In this document: piece after piece, positions 30,180-37,918 of the stretch
How the letters are laid out: each line of letters begins with the position of its first letter
How positions within the stretch are numbered: the stretch's first letter is position 1
Assembly: GCA_017455085.1 (NCBI GenBank)
Contig: JAFTBT010000015.1
Span: 1-49,836 of the forward strand
Reading direction: 5' to 3'
Length of the DNA: 49,836 bases
Origin: Synergistaceae bacterium
GTDB lineage: Bacteria > Synergistota > Synergistia > Synergistales > Aminobacteriaceae
Translations under genes and position numbers: made by a program
The notes under the pieces: model-generated
The model's input: the letters and a program-made list of their open reading frames with translations, nothing else
Told to the model about the DNA's origin: nothing
Databases searched by the model: none

Positions 30180-31814
30180 GTGCAAGGAAACCCAAGAGCA
30201 AAATACAGGGATATGCTTTTACTGGAGGCAAAACCTGACGGAATATATCTCTCCAGCCTGAGCAGTGACTTCAAGGAAAGTGATGTGTATGCCTGCCTCA
30301 AGGAGTACGGGATAGTCCGCTATGACTTCAAGGCTATACGCAAGTTCATCACGGACAAACAGCCCTGCAAGATCTGTGTGCGTAACCCAGCGTTTGAGAA
30401 GGACTACAAGATTCTCGTGAAGATTCCTCCCGACAAGATGACCGCCACAGTAGAAATTGACCCGCCGTTTTTCGCGAAGGCTTGGCCTACGGTTGATGCA
30501 GTGCTGAGTTCGTTGGCCGCCAATCACGTAAAAGTCGGCATAGACACCACAGCTATAGAGTCTTTGCTTGCCCGTAAGCTCGCCAATCAGCCCGTAGTTG
30601 TCGCCGCAGGAGTCCCTCCTGTTGAGGGGAAGGATGCATATATCGAGCTGCTCAAGGATCCCGACAGACCTTTTGAGGTTCGCGATGACGAGAAGATAGA
30701 TTTCTGGAGCAGAAGCACGATCGTTACAGTACACCCCGGCCAAGAAATAGCCGTAAAGCATCCGTTGCAGACAGGCAAGAATGGAACAGACGTTACCGGA
30801 GGAGTCGTGAAGTATAAGCCCGTCAGAAATATAGAGTTTTCGTTTGGTGACGGCCTCAAGCGCGACGATGTTGATACGCTTTTGCTGGTGGCTACTGCTG
30901 AAGGTCAGCTCAAGAACGACAAAGGCAGGCTTGTAGTACTTCCGGAGCTGGATATTCACAGGGATATAGATTTCGGAGTCGGCAGCATAGACTTCACCGG
31001 TGCAGTCAAGATTCACGGGGCAGTGCGTGACGGGTTCCATGTGGTTGCGCAGGGGAACATAGAGATTAACGGCCCTGTTGAGGGAGCAGAAATAGACAGT
31101 CAGGGCGTTGTAGTGATTCATGGCGGGATTCGCGGAGTAGGAAAAGCCGTAATCAGAGCGAACGGAGACATCAGCATAGATTTCTGTGACCAGACGACTA
31201 TTCGCGCAGGAGGCTCGATTCTGGTGAACAAGGCAGTGATGCATAGCAGGCTGTACGCTCAGAGGGCGGTGATGGCTATGGGGTCAAGCAAGCAGTCACA
31301 GATTGCAGGAGGCAGGATTGAGGCGGGGCTTGAAGTGTCGTGCAACATACTCGGCTCGGAAATGGGAACGAAGACGGAAGTTGTTGTGGGTCTTCCTCCT
31401 TCACAGCTCGAAAAACGAAAGGTCTTCACCACAGAGATCAAACGTCTCGAGGAGAATCTGGAACGGATAGAGCCGAATCTGGTGCTGCTCAAGAAAATGG
31501 AAGCCGCAGGTCAGCTGGATGACAACAAGCGCGAGATGATGATGAAGCTCACTAAGATGAAGTTTCAGATTCAGGCAGGGCTTGACGGCATGAAGAAGGA
31601 GCTTGCGGAACTGGACGAAGAGCTTGCACTCGTGAGGGATAAGGGCATAATCCGGGTGAAGGATGTGTGCTATCCGGGAGTAGTAATTTCCGTGAGAGGC
31701 CTGAAGTATATAGTGAATGAGCCGTGTAAATTTACGTCGTTTATTGCTGACGATGAGGAGAAGCGTATAGTGTTGCAGCCGTTTGACTACCATAAGGGCA
31801 GATTAGGAGGGTAA
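30180..31814 (+). CDS. FapA-like polymerising protein (DUF342)
   Basis: 544 aa from GTG 30180, chosen because GGGAGGTG lies just upstream; a GTG 3 codons earlier is possible. The long right-handed beta-helix of FapA (DUF342) proteins is visible in the middle (GSIDFTGAVKIHGAVRDGF, GNIEINGPVEGAEID), followed by a coiled coil (about 405-485) and a short C-terminal domain. Related proteins lie in flagellar operons and modulate cell shape or signalling kinases. Exact role unknown. Confidence 0.88.
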   Translation: MQGNPRAKYRDMLLLEAKPDGIYLSSLSSDFKESDVYACLKEYGIVRYDFKAIRKFITDKQPCKICVRNPAFEKDYKILVKIPPDKMTATVEIDPPFFAKAWPTVDAVLSSLAANHVKVGIDTTAIESLLARKLANQPVVVAAGVPPVEGKDAYIELLKDPDRPFEVRDDEKIDFWSRSTIVTVHPGQEIAVKHPLQTGKNGTDVTGGVVKYKPVRNIEFSFGDGLKRDDVDTLLLVATAEGQLKNDKGRLVVLPELDIHRDIDFGVGSIDFTGAVKIHGAVRDGFHVVAQGNIEINGPVEGAEIDSQGVVVIHGGIRGVGKAVIRANGDISIDFCDQTTIRAGGSILVNKAVMHSRLYAQRAVMAMGSSKQSQIAGGRIEAGLEVSCNILGSEMGTKTEVVVGLPPSQLEKRKVFTTEIKRLEENLERIEPNLVLLKKMEAAGQLDDNKREMMMKLTKMKFQIQAGLDGMKKELAELDEELALVRDKGIIRVKDVCYPGVVISVRGLKYIVNEPCKFTSFIADDEEKRIVLQPFDYHKGRLGG

Positions 31815-31954
31815 TTAGCAGTCTGGCAGCAGATGTGTATGCAGGTATGTATTATTATGAACTGTGAAATTTATGAAGGGCAGGTGAAAGCCGTTTACTG
31901 AAGGCTACATGTGAGCATAATAATTCATGTGTCTTCTGTAACGGTTAGTGCAGA

Positions 31955-32311
31955 ATGTCAATGCAGCCGGTTAGTATGTTGATGTCGAACCTGAATCTTG
32001 AGAGTGCGGCCAAGATTTCCCCGAATGCACTTGCGGCAGCTCAGGATACAGGCCAGAGTCAGGAGATAGTGCGCGAAGGAATCAGAGCAGTACAGACAGT
32101 GCAGGCCAGTGATGCAGCGGCTCAGGCTCAGAGAGTCCACAGGAAGAACGCGGGCGATGAGCAGAAAGGGCAGGGCAGGCAGGGAAGAGATTCACGGGAC
32201 AGCTTCGAGCATACGGAGACGAAACACGAGGAGCAGGGTGTGAGTCTGAAGAGTGTGCCGCTGATTGAGAAGAAGGCAAGGAGCATGAAGAGCTTTGACT
32301 TCACAGCATAG
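31955..32311 (+). CDS. Small unknown protein at the end of the flagellar operon
   Basis: 118 aa, Gln/Arg-rich, low complexity, no membrane segment. MSMQPVSMLMSNLNLESAAK at the start, then a charged segment GQGRQGRDSRDSFEHTETKH. It is followed directly by a strong terminator, so it is the last gene of the motility transcript. The Shine-Dalgarno is weak and the 140-nt spacing from the FapA-like gene is longer than elsewhere in the operon. No family recognised. Confidence 0.6.
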   Translation: MSMQPVSMLMSNLNLESAAKISPNALAAAQDTGQSQEIVREGIRAVQTVQASDAAAQAQRVHRKNAGDEQKGQGRQGRDSRDSFEHTETKHEEQGVSLKSVPLIEKKARSMKSFDFTA

Positions 32312-32328
32312 AGATAGATTATCATAAA

Positions 32329-32365
32329 GCCCTCTGGTATTTTGAGCTGGAGGGGTATTTTTTTA
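32329..32365 (+). terminator. Intrinsic terminator of the flagellar-chemotaxis operon
   Basis: CCCTC and GAGGG pair around a central loop, followed by GTATTTTTTT. Confidence 0.85.
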
Positions 32366-32388
32366 GCCGTGTACAGGAGGATAATATT

Positions 32389-33087
32389 ATGGCTTCGAAT
32401 GACCGCATGAGGAAAATGCTGCACAATATAGCCGGTGTTTTGCACAATCAGGAGCAAGTAATAAGGCCGGTCGGAAAATTGGATGAACATGCTGCCACGT
32501 CTCCGATAGTGCCTCCAAAGCAGCCGCCGGACGATGGATTCTGGAAAAACTACGCTGGACAATTCTCAGGAAATGAAGGCTTCTACAGCCGCTATGAATT
32601 GTATGTGGGCTACTTGTGCGAAAAAGATGGCTGGAATGTGGAATACAGGGGCTACACTAAACACATGCACACTCAGGGAATTGACATGATATGCACGAAA
32701 GGTAATAATGTCCGTGTCATTAAGTGCAACAACTGGCCTAAAAATAAGCAGCTCAGTGCAGCGTTCATACATCAGCTTGCAATAGTATCGCTCAACTACG
32801 CAAACGAAAACCCAAGCCTTGAGGTTAAAGGAATGTTCGTAACGTCAGCATCTATATCCGATGACGCAAAGGCCTTCGCAAAAAATTTTGGTGTCGTCTG
32901 CTACGAGAAAGTCCCGTTTGAGCCTTTCCCTTACGTCAAGTGCAAAGTCATGTCCAGCGGCGAAAAAGTATACTTCACTCCACGTGACGGCGGCTATTTT
33001 GACACTGTTATATTGCCCGCAAACGGCGATATGTTCTGCTGGAATACCGGCCAAGCAGAAAATTATGGCTTCACGCACGGCAACTAG
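32389..33087 (+). CDS. Mrr-like restriction endonuclease-fold protein
   Basis: 232 aa. After a ~60-residue variable N-terminus, the sequence YELYVGYLCEKDGWNVEYRG followed by TQGIDMICTKGNNVRVIKCNNW has the PD-(D/E)xK nuclease pattern: Asp in GID and Lys in VIKC, where family members usually read QCK. A C-terminal module (VKCKVMSSGEKVYFTPRDGG ... GDMFCWNTGQAENYGF) resembles the small domain that often follows this nuclease. A methyltransferase partner is absent, so it may be a repair or type IV-like nuclease rather than half of a restriction-modification pair. Confidence 0.75.
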   Translation: MASNDRMRKMLHNIAGVLHNQEQVIRPVGKLDEHAATSPIVPPKQPPDDGFWKNYAGQFSGNEGFYSRYELYVGYLCEKDGWNVEYRGYTKHMHTQGIDMICTKGNNVRVIKCNNWPKNKQLSAAFIHQLAIVSLNYANENPSLEVKGMFVTSASISDDAKAFAKNFGVVCYEKVPFEPFPYVKCKVMSSGEKVYFTPRDGGYFDTVILPANGDMFCWNTGQAENYGFTHGN

Positions 33088-33103
33088 ACTATATTGCTGA
33101 ATC

Positions 33104-33973
33104 ATGGACAAAGAATCACGTCTCGCTTCGCTCTGGGACGAATGGCTCACCTCTCCCGTAAAATCCCAGTCATACGCAGACTATGAGGCTTCCGGATTGC
33201 TGCTCGGCATGAAACACGACTCCCTCACCTTCGCCACAAACAGACTCAGAGCCGCACGCAGACTCACAGGCCCCGGGAAAGTCCCCCTCTGGCCGCTGAC
33301 GTCATACGCAGAAAAATTCCCCCTCGCTGTCTCCATGCTCACCCGCACGGGTCTCAAGCCCTCAGTCAGATTCACATGCCCTGTTGGGATTCTCAAGCGT
33401 CCCAAAAATCTGCGCAGTGCTTGGCCGTGGCTCAAAGGCCTATGGGGCAGCACAGGTGGCTTTTACTTCCCGAAAACAGGCTACTACTTGACGCTGATAG
33501 TCTCCGATCCAGACACCTACGCAATCGCAAGGGATATGCTGAATCTTACGGGGCTGTCTTGGCGCAGACGCAGAAACGAACTCAGCATCAGGAACTATGA
33601 CGACATTATGACTTTCCTGTGCAACATAGGGCTTCCGGCCGCAGCTCTGGATCTGGATAACACAGCACTATTCCGTTCCGTCAGAAGCCGCGCGAATCTT
33701 GAGAGCAATTACGACAACGCAAATATCACTCGGAGTCTGAAGACTGCCCACGAACAGACAGAACTGGCCCGAAAAATTGCCGCTATGGGAATTCTGGATA
33801 AACTTCCTGCTAACTTTAGGGATATGGTAAGTGTCAGACTTGAACACCCTGATGAATCGCTTGGCGGCTTGGGAAAAAGACTCACCCCGCAAATCTCGAA
33901 GGCTACTGTCAGGTACAGATGGAGCAAAATTCAGGCAATCTTTGACGAAATCAGCAGCGAACACGATTCATAA
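33104..33973 (+). CDS. whiA: DNA-binding protein WhiA
   Basis: 289 aa. N-terminal degenerate LAGLIDADG homing-endonuclease-like half (YADYEASGLLLGMKHDSLTF ... GSTGGFYFP) and a C-terminal WhiA helix-turn-helix region: RSRANLESNYDNANITRSLK and HPDESLGGLGKRLTPQISKA are highly typical. In Gram-positives WhiA controls division and sporulation and sits near yvcK/rapZ; here it stands before pgk-tpiA. The role in this organism is not known. Confidence 0.93.
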   Translation: MDKESRLASLWDEWLTSPVKSQSYADYEASGLLLGMKHDSLTFATNRLRAARRLTGPGKVPLWPLTSYAEKFPLAVSMLTRTGLKPSVRFTCPVGILKRPKNLRSAWPWLKGLWGSTGGFYFPKTGYYLTLIVSDPDTYAIARDMLNLTGLSWRRRRNELSIRNYDDIMTFLCNIGLPAAALDLDNTALFRSVRSRANLESNYDNANITRSLKTAHEQTELARKIAAMGILDKLPANFRDMVSVRLEHPDESLGGLGKRLTPQISKATVRYRWSKIQAIFDEISSEHDS

Positions 33974-34055
33974 ACATAAAACCGACAAACAGAAATATTG
34001 CTGTAAAATATCCGCATACTATTCCACCCAAAAATTTATATGGAGGCAAATTAGC

Positions 34056-35243
34056 ATGAAGCTCAAAACGTTTACTCCTGCTGATGTTGCAGGCAAAAAG
34101 GTACTTATGCGCGTAGACTTCAACGTCCCCTTCAAGAACGGGAAAGTTACTGACAACGCCCGTATTCTTGCACATACAAGCACCCTCAAGAAGCTACTTG
34201 ACGCAGGTGCAAAAGTCGCCCTGATTTCTCACTTCGGCAGACCTAAAGGGAAAGTAGACCCCGCATTTTCCCTCTCGCAGATCGTACCCGACATCGAGAA
34301 GGCTTACGGCCTCAAGGTAGTTTTCGTTGATGACTGTGTAGGCGAAAAAGTCGCTGCTGCTGTTGACGCACTCAAGCCCGGCGAAATAGTCGTACTCGAA
34401 AATTCACGCTACCACCCAGAAGAGCAGAAGAACGACCCCGAATTCAGCAAGAAGATGGCCGCTCCGTTTGACGTGTTCGTGATGGATGCATTCAGCGCAA
34501 GCCACCGTGCGGACTGCTCCACCAACGGAGTGATTTCCTGCGTGAAGGCAGCTTTTGCCGGAGACCTGCTCATGCGTGAGGGCGACATGCTCGGTGCAGT
34601 CAGTGAGTCACCCGCGAAACCCTACGTGCTGATTCTTGGCGGCGCAAAAGTCTCGGACAAGATCGCCATCGTCGGGAATCTCCTCAACAAAGCAACAACG
34701 ATTCTCATCGGCGGAGGTATGGCCTACACGTTCCTGAAGGCTCAGGGAAAAGAGATCGGCAAATCTTTATGCGACACTGAACGGCTCGATTTTGCGCGTG
34801 ATACCCTCGCGAAGGCCAAAGATATGGGCGTGAAAATTCTGCTCCCTGTCGACAGCGTTGTAGCTTCCGGAATGGACGCGAGCGACACCGAAGTAGTCTC
34901 AAGTGACGCTATGCCCGCCGACAAAATGGGCTTGGACATCGGACCGGAGACAGTGAAATTATTCGTTGCAGCTCTGGACGGTGCAAAGTCCGTACTCTGG
35001 AATGGGCCTATGGGCGTTTTCGAGGACGCGAAATTTGCACAGGGTACGAAGGATCTCGCTGAGGCAGTGGCAGCCATCACGGCAAAGGGTGCTGTAACTG
35101 TTATAGGCGGTGGCGACACAGCAAGTGCAGTGCGTCAGTTCAAGGTCGCCGACAAAGTTTCTCACGTGTCCACCGGCGGAGGAGCAAGCCTTGAGTTCTG
35201 TGAAGGCAAAGAGCTTCCCGGAATGGCACCGTTCAAGATCTAG
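34056..35243 (+). CDS. pgk: Phosphoglycerate kinase
   Basis: 395 aa from ATG 34056 (TGGAGG upstream). KKVLMRVDFNVPFKNGKVTD, ISHFGRPKGK, ENSRYHPEEQKND and the C-terminal nucleotide loop VIGGGDTASAVRQF are present. It transfers phosphate from 1,3-bisphosphoglycerate to ADP in glycolysis. The next gene, tpiA, follows after a hairpin, a common glycolytic pairing. Confidence 0.98.
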   Translation: MKLKTFTPADVAGKKVLMRVDFNVPFKNGKVTDNARILAHTSTLKKLLDAGAKVALISHFGRPKGKVDPAFSLSQIVPDIEKAYGLKVVFVDDCVGEKVAAAVDALKPGEIVVLENSRYHPEEQKNDPEFSKKMAAPFDVFVMDAFSASHRADCSTNGVISCVKAAFAGDLLMREGDMLGAVSESPAKPYVLILGGAKVSDKIAIVGNLLNKATTILIGGGMAYTFLKAQGKEIGKSLCDTERLDFARDTLAKAKDMGVKILLPVDSVVASGMDASDTEVVSSDAMPADKMGLDIGPETVKLFVAALDGAKSVLWNGPMGVFEDAKFAQGTKDLAEAVAAITAKGAVTVIGGGDTASAVRQFKVADKVSHVSTGGGASLEFCEGKELPGMAPFKI

Positions 35244-35260
35244 CGTCAATCAGTGCATTA

Positions 35261-35304
35261 CCCCCTGATTTGCAACTGGTTTTAGGGTTGCGCAGGGGGC
35301 AAAA
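35261..35304 (+). terminator. Hairpin between pgk and tpiA (possible attenuator)
   Basis: CCCCCTG and CAGGGGG (35261-35299), with inner TGCAAC/GTTGC pairs, followed by CAAAAC rather than a U-tract. It is probably an mRNA processing or stabilising hairpin or a weak attenuator. Confidence 0.5.
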
Positions 35305-35325
35305 CACATACAAGGAGAATAAATC

Positions 35326-36072
35326 ATGAGCAAAAAAATATATCTCTATGGCAACTGGAAGATGAACAACACTTACTCCGAGACAGAAAAATTCCTTGCG
35401 GAGTTCGCTCCTGCATATGAGGCTGTGAAGGCTGACGATCTGGAGGTCGGACTCTTTGCTCCGTTCACGTCACTTTGGCCGCTGTCTCAGGGTGCAAAAA
35501 AGTGCGGTATAGTCTTCGGTGCGCAGAATGTCTATTACGAGCCTAAAGGCGCATTCACCGGTGAAGTGTCTATCCCGATGCTGAAGGAGTACAACGTCAC
35601 GCACATCATAATCGGCCACAGCGAGCGCAGGCATATTTTCCTTGAGAGCGATGAAGTTATCGCCAAGAAGACCAAAGCCGTACTTGACGCGGGAATCATT
35701 CCGGTACTGTGCTACGGCGAGACTCTGGATGAACGCGAGTCAGGCAACACGTTCACGGTAATGGAACGTCAGCTCAAGAGCGCGCTTGCAGGACTCACTC
35801 CTGAGGAGACGGCCAAGATAATTTACGCATACGAACCAGTGTGGGCGATCGGCACAGGAAAAACTGCTACACCCGAACAGGCTGAAGAAGTCTGCAAGTG
35901 GAGCAGGGAGCTCATCGGCCAGAAGAACGCTGTGATTCAGTACGGCGGAAGCGTCAAGGGCTCGAACGCTAAAGAGCTGCTCTCCATGCCGGATATTGAC
36001 GGCGCATTAGTCGGCGGGGCATCACTGAAGCCTGCGTCATTCCTGGAAATCTACACGGCCTACAAGGGCTAA
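35326..36072 (+). CDS. tpiA: Triosephosphate isomerase
   Basis: 248 aa TIM barrel. YGNWKMNNTYSE, electrophilic His in IIGHSERR and catalytic Glu in YEPVWAIGTGKTAT are all present; the end GALVGGASLKPASF is canonical. It interconverts dihydroxyacetone phosphate and glyceraldehyde 3-phosphate. AAGGAG precedes the ATG. Confidence 0.98.
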   Translation: MSKKIYLYGNWKMNNTYSETEKFLAEFAPAYEAVKADDLEVGLFAPFTSLWPLSQGAKKCGIVFGAQNVYYEPKGAFTGEVSIPMLKEYNVTHIIIGHSERRHIFLESDEVIAKKTKAVLDAGIIPVLCYGETLDERESGNTFTVMERQLKSALAGLTPEETAKIIYAYEPVWAIGTGKTATPEQAEEVCKWSRELIGQKNAVIQYGGSVKGSNAKELLSMPDIDGALVGGASLKPASFLEIYTAYKG

Positions 36073-36080
36073 TTCTGCAT

Positions 36081-36117
36081 ACTCCCCTGTGAATTTTGCG
36101 GGGGGGTGATTTTTTTA
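36081..36117 (+). terminator. Intrinsic terminator of pgk-tpiA
   Basis: ACTCCCC pairs with GGGGGGT (36081-36107), then GATTTTTTT. Confidence 0.85.
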
Positions 36118-36139
36118 CCCTAAAAGGAGGTAATTTTTC

Positions 36140-37870
36140 ATGAAAGTCAAGAAGTTTGTAGTTATCGCACTTATCGGAATGGTACTCTTTGCAGGAAGTG
36201 CCTTCGCTCTTCAGCCTGAGGACGCACTGTCTTCACGTCCGGAAGATTCTGTGTATATGGTGCTGAAACTCCAGAATGCCTCGAAATTCTTGCAGTGGGT
36301 GTTCTCGAAGGAAAACGTGGAGCTTTGCGCGCCTCTGGTACTCAATGGCAAGTCTCAGCTGGAGATTCTCGCGGCTTCCGAGTTCGTGAACGCTCTTGTC
36401 CCTATGATTCCGGTTCGGTCTGCAGCAATAGTTATCGGCATGACGAAAAACGACGCAAAACAAAAGAGTCACTTCGTGCAGGCAGCTTTGACGTTCAGCC
36501 CCGAAGTCAGGACTTCAGTGTTGAGGATAGAGGCAGGAATGGCGAATGCGTCTGACGTGGCGAAACTGCTCATAGGCGACAAGGTTGCGGCAGAATTTGC
36601 GGAGACTATGATCAATATCAAGAAGGAAAAGGACAGTATCTACAGGGTCAACAACGACATTTTCATGGCTGCTATGAGCGATACAGTGCTGTTAGGTTCA
36701 TCGGTTACTGAGATACGCAGAGCCTTGAAGGCCATGAACGACGAGGATACACGTTTGCTCACGAAGAAGGCCAGAAGATTCACTGCCGAAGATTTTGCGC
36801 TGCTTCATGCGGATATTAATACTGCTGCGACCATGAACAACAATATGAAGTCCAAAGATGTGGATGATGCCAGAAAATATTTTGAGAAGCCTTTGGAGGT
36901 TGAGTTCGCATTCACTCGTGAGCCGGAGAAGTTCATTGTGTCAGTAGCCGGTAACTTCGTGGAAGCCCTGAGGAAAAAATATGCTGATATGCTTGTGGCT
37001 CAGACTGCGAAAATGACATACGTCAAAGGCGGAAACATAGACTTGGCCGGGATCGGAGGCACAGCAAGCCCGCTCGTAGCCACAGGTACGTATCTGGACT
37101 TCGAGTCACTGGATGAGGTTGACGAGTGGAAATCAGTGCTTAAAGCCATAATCAGGAACATGCGCGTGAGGTTTGGTGTTGCTGATGAGGAGACCAAAGC
37201 GTTAATCTCCGGGCCGTTCTCGTTTGTTGTGAACGACACAGTGACTTACGAGGGGTTCAAGATTCCCGCAGTGTATATCTCACAGCAGGGCAAGAAGGGA
37301 TCAGCCGCAGCAGTGTACGACAAACTCACGAAGTCGCAGCATTTCTCGAAGGTCAAGGACGGAATTTTGCAGCTGGATTCGTCAATCAGTCCTGTATCGT
37401 GCCTCGTTGCCAACAAGGGCGAAAAATTAGGTGTGTACTTTGCGGAACTGGCAAGCCTCGAACAGAAACCAGTGCTTAACCCCGCGCTTGCTGAACTTAT
37501 GGAGCATGAATCTACTTCGTCAAGCTGGATAGACTTTGCCGGGATTCAGAGCTGGATACTCGACGAGAACAACGGCGTTATGATGATGTTAGGGCCGATT
37601 ATGACGTTCGGGGGCTATGGGAAATACTTCAAGACATTGCAGGATGTTTTGAGTGCTGAGTTGTCAGTCCCCAGCATGTCAGTATGGGGCAAAGCACCGG
37701 AATTTTTACACATTGAGTTTGCTGTGAAGAATATCAATCCGGAAAACGGGCTGTTTATGCGCATCATGAAAGCTTATCAGGAACTCAATGCTGCCACAGA
37801 AAGCAAGAAAGCTCCGGCAGAAGAGAAAGCTCCGGCAGAGAATAATAACGGGAAGGAGAAATCAGAGTAA
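36140..37870 (+). CDS. Exported protein of unknown function
   Basis: 576 aa with a clear signal peptide (MKVKKFVVIALIGMVLFAGS) and AAAAGGAGG upstream. The mature protein opens with LSSRPEDSVYMVLKLQNASK, a style seen in DUF3352-like envelope proteins, and has alternating strand/helix blocks. The last 30 residues contain a duplicated KKAPAEE / KAPAE motif in a disordered charged tail. I could not assign a family with confidence. It lies 49 nt before nrdJ, but nothing suggests shared function. Confidence 0.75.
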   Translation: MKVKKFVVIALIGMVLFAGSAFALQPEDALSSRPEDSVYMVLKLQNASKFLQWVFSKENVELCAPLVLNGKSQLEILAASEFVNALVPMIPVRSAAIVIGMTKNDAKQKSHFVQAALTFSPEVRTSVLRIEAGMANASDVAKLLIGDKVAAEFAETMINIKKEKDSIYRVNNDIFMAAMSDTVLLGSSVTEIRRALKAMNDEDTRLLTKKARRFTAEDFALLHADINTAATMNNNMKSKDVDDARKYFEKPLEVEFAFTREPEKFIVSVAGNFVEALRKKYADMLVAQTAKMTYVKGGNIDLAGIGGTASPLVATGTYLDFESLDEVDEWKSVLKAIIRNMRVRFGVADEETKALISGPFSFVVNDTVTYEGFKIPAVYISQQGKKGSAAAVYDKLTKSQHFSKVKDGILQLDSSISPVSCLVANKGEKLGVYFAELASLEQKPVLNPALAELMEHESTSSSWIDFAGIQSWILDENNGVMMMLGPIMTFGGYGKYFKTLQDVLSAELSVPSMSVWGKAPEFLHIEFAVKNINPENGLFMRIMKAYQELNAATESKKAPAEEKAPAENNNGKEKSE

Positions 37871-37918
37871 CCGTCCTGAAAACGTGATACTTTACGAAAG
37901 GGGAAGGATTATAACGAT

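Noticed and set aside
30219..31244. 341-codon frame antisense to the FapA-like gene
   Set aside because: Shadow of the sense gene; Cys/Tyr/Leu-rich composition with no domain pattern.
31930..31944. 15-nt match (GTCTTCTGTAACGGT) to the IS605-like remnant at 24847
   Set aside because: A couple of 15-mer coincidences are expected in 50 kb on both strands, and the flanks do not align.
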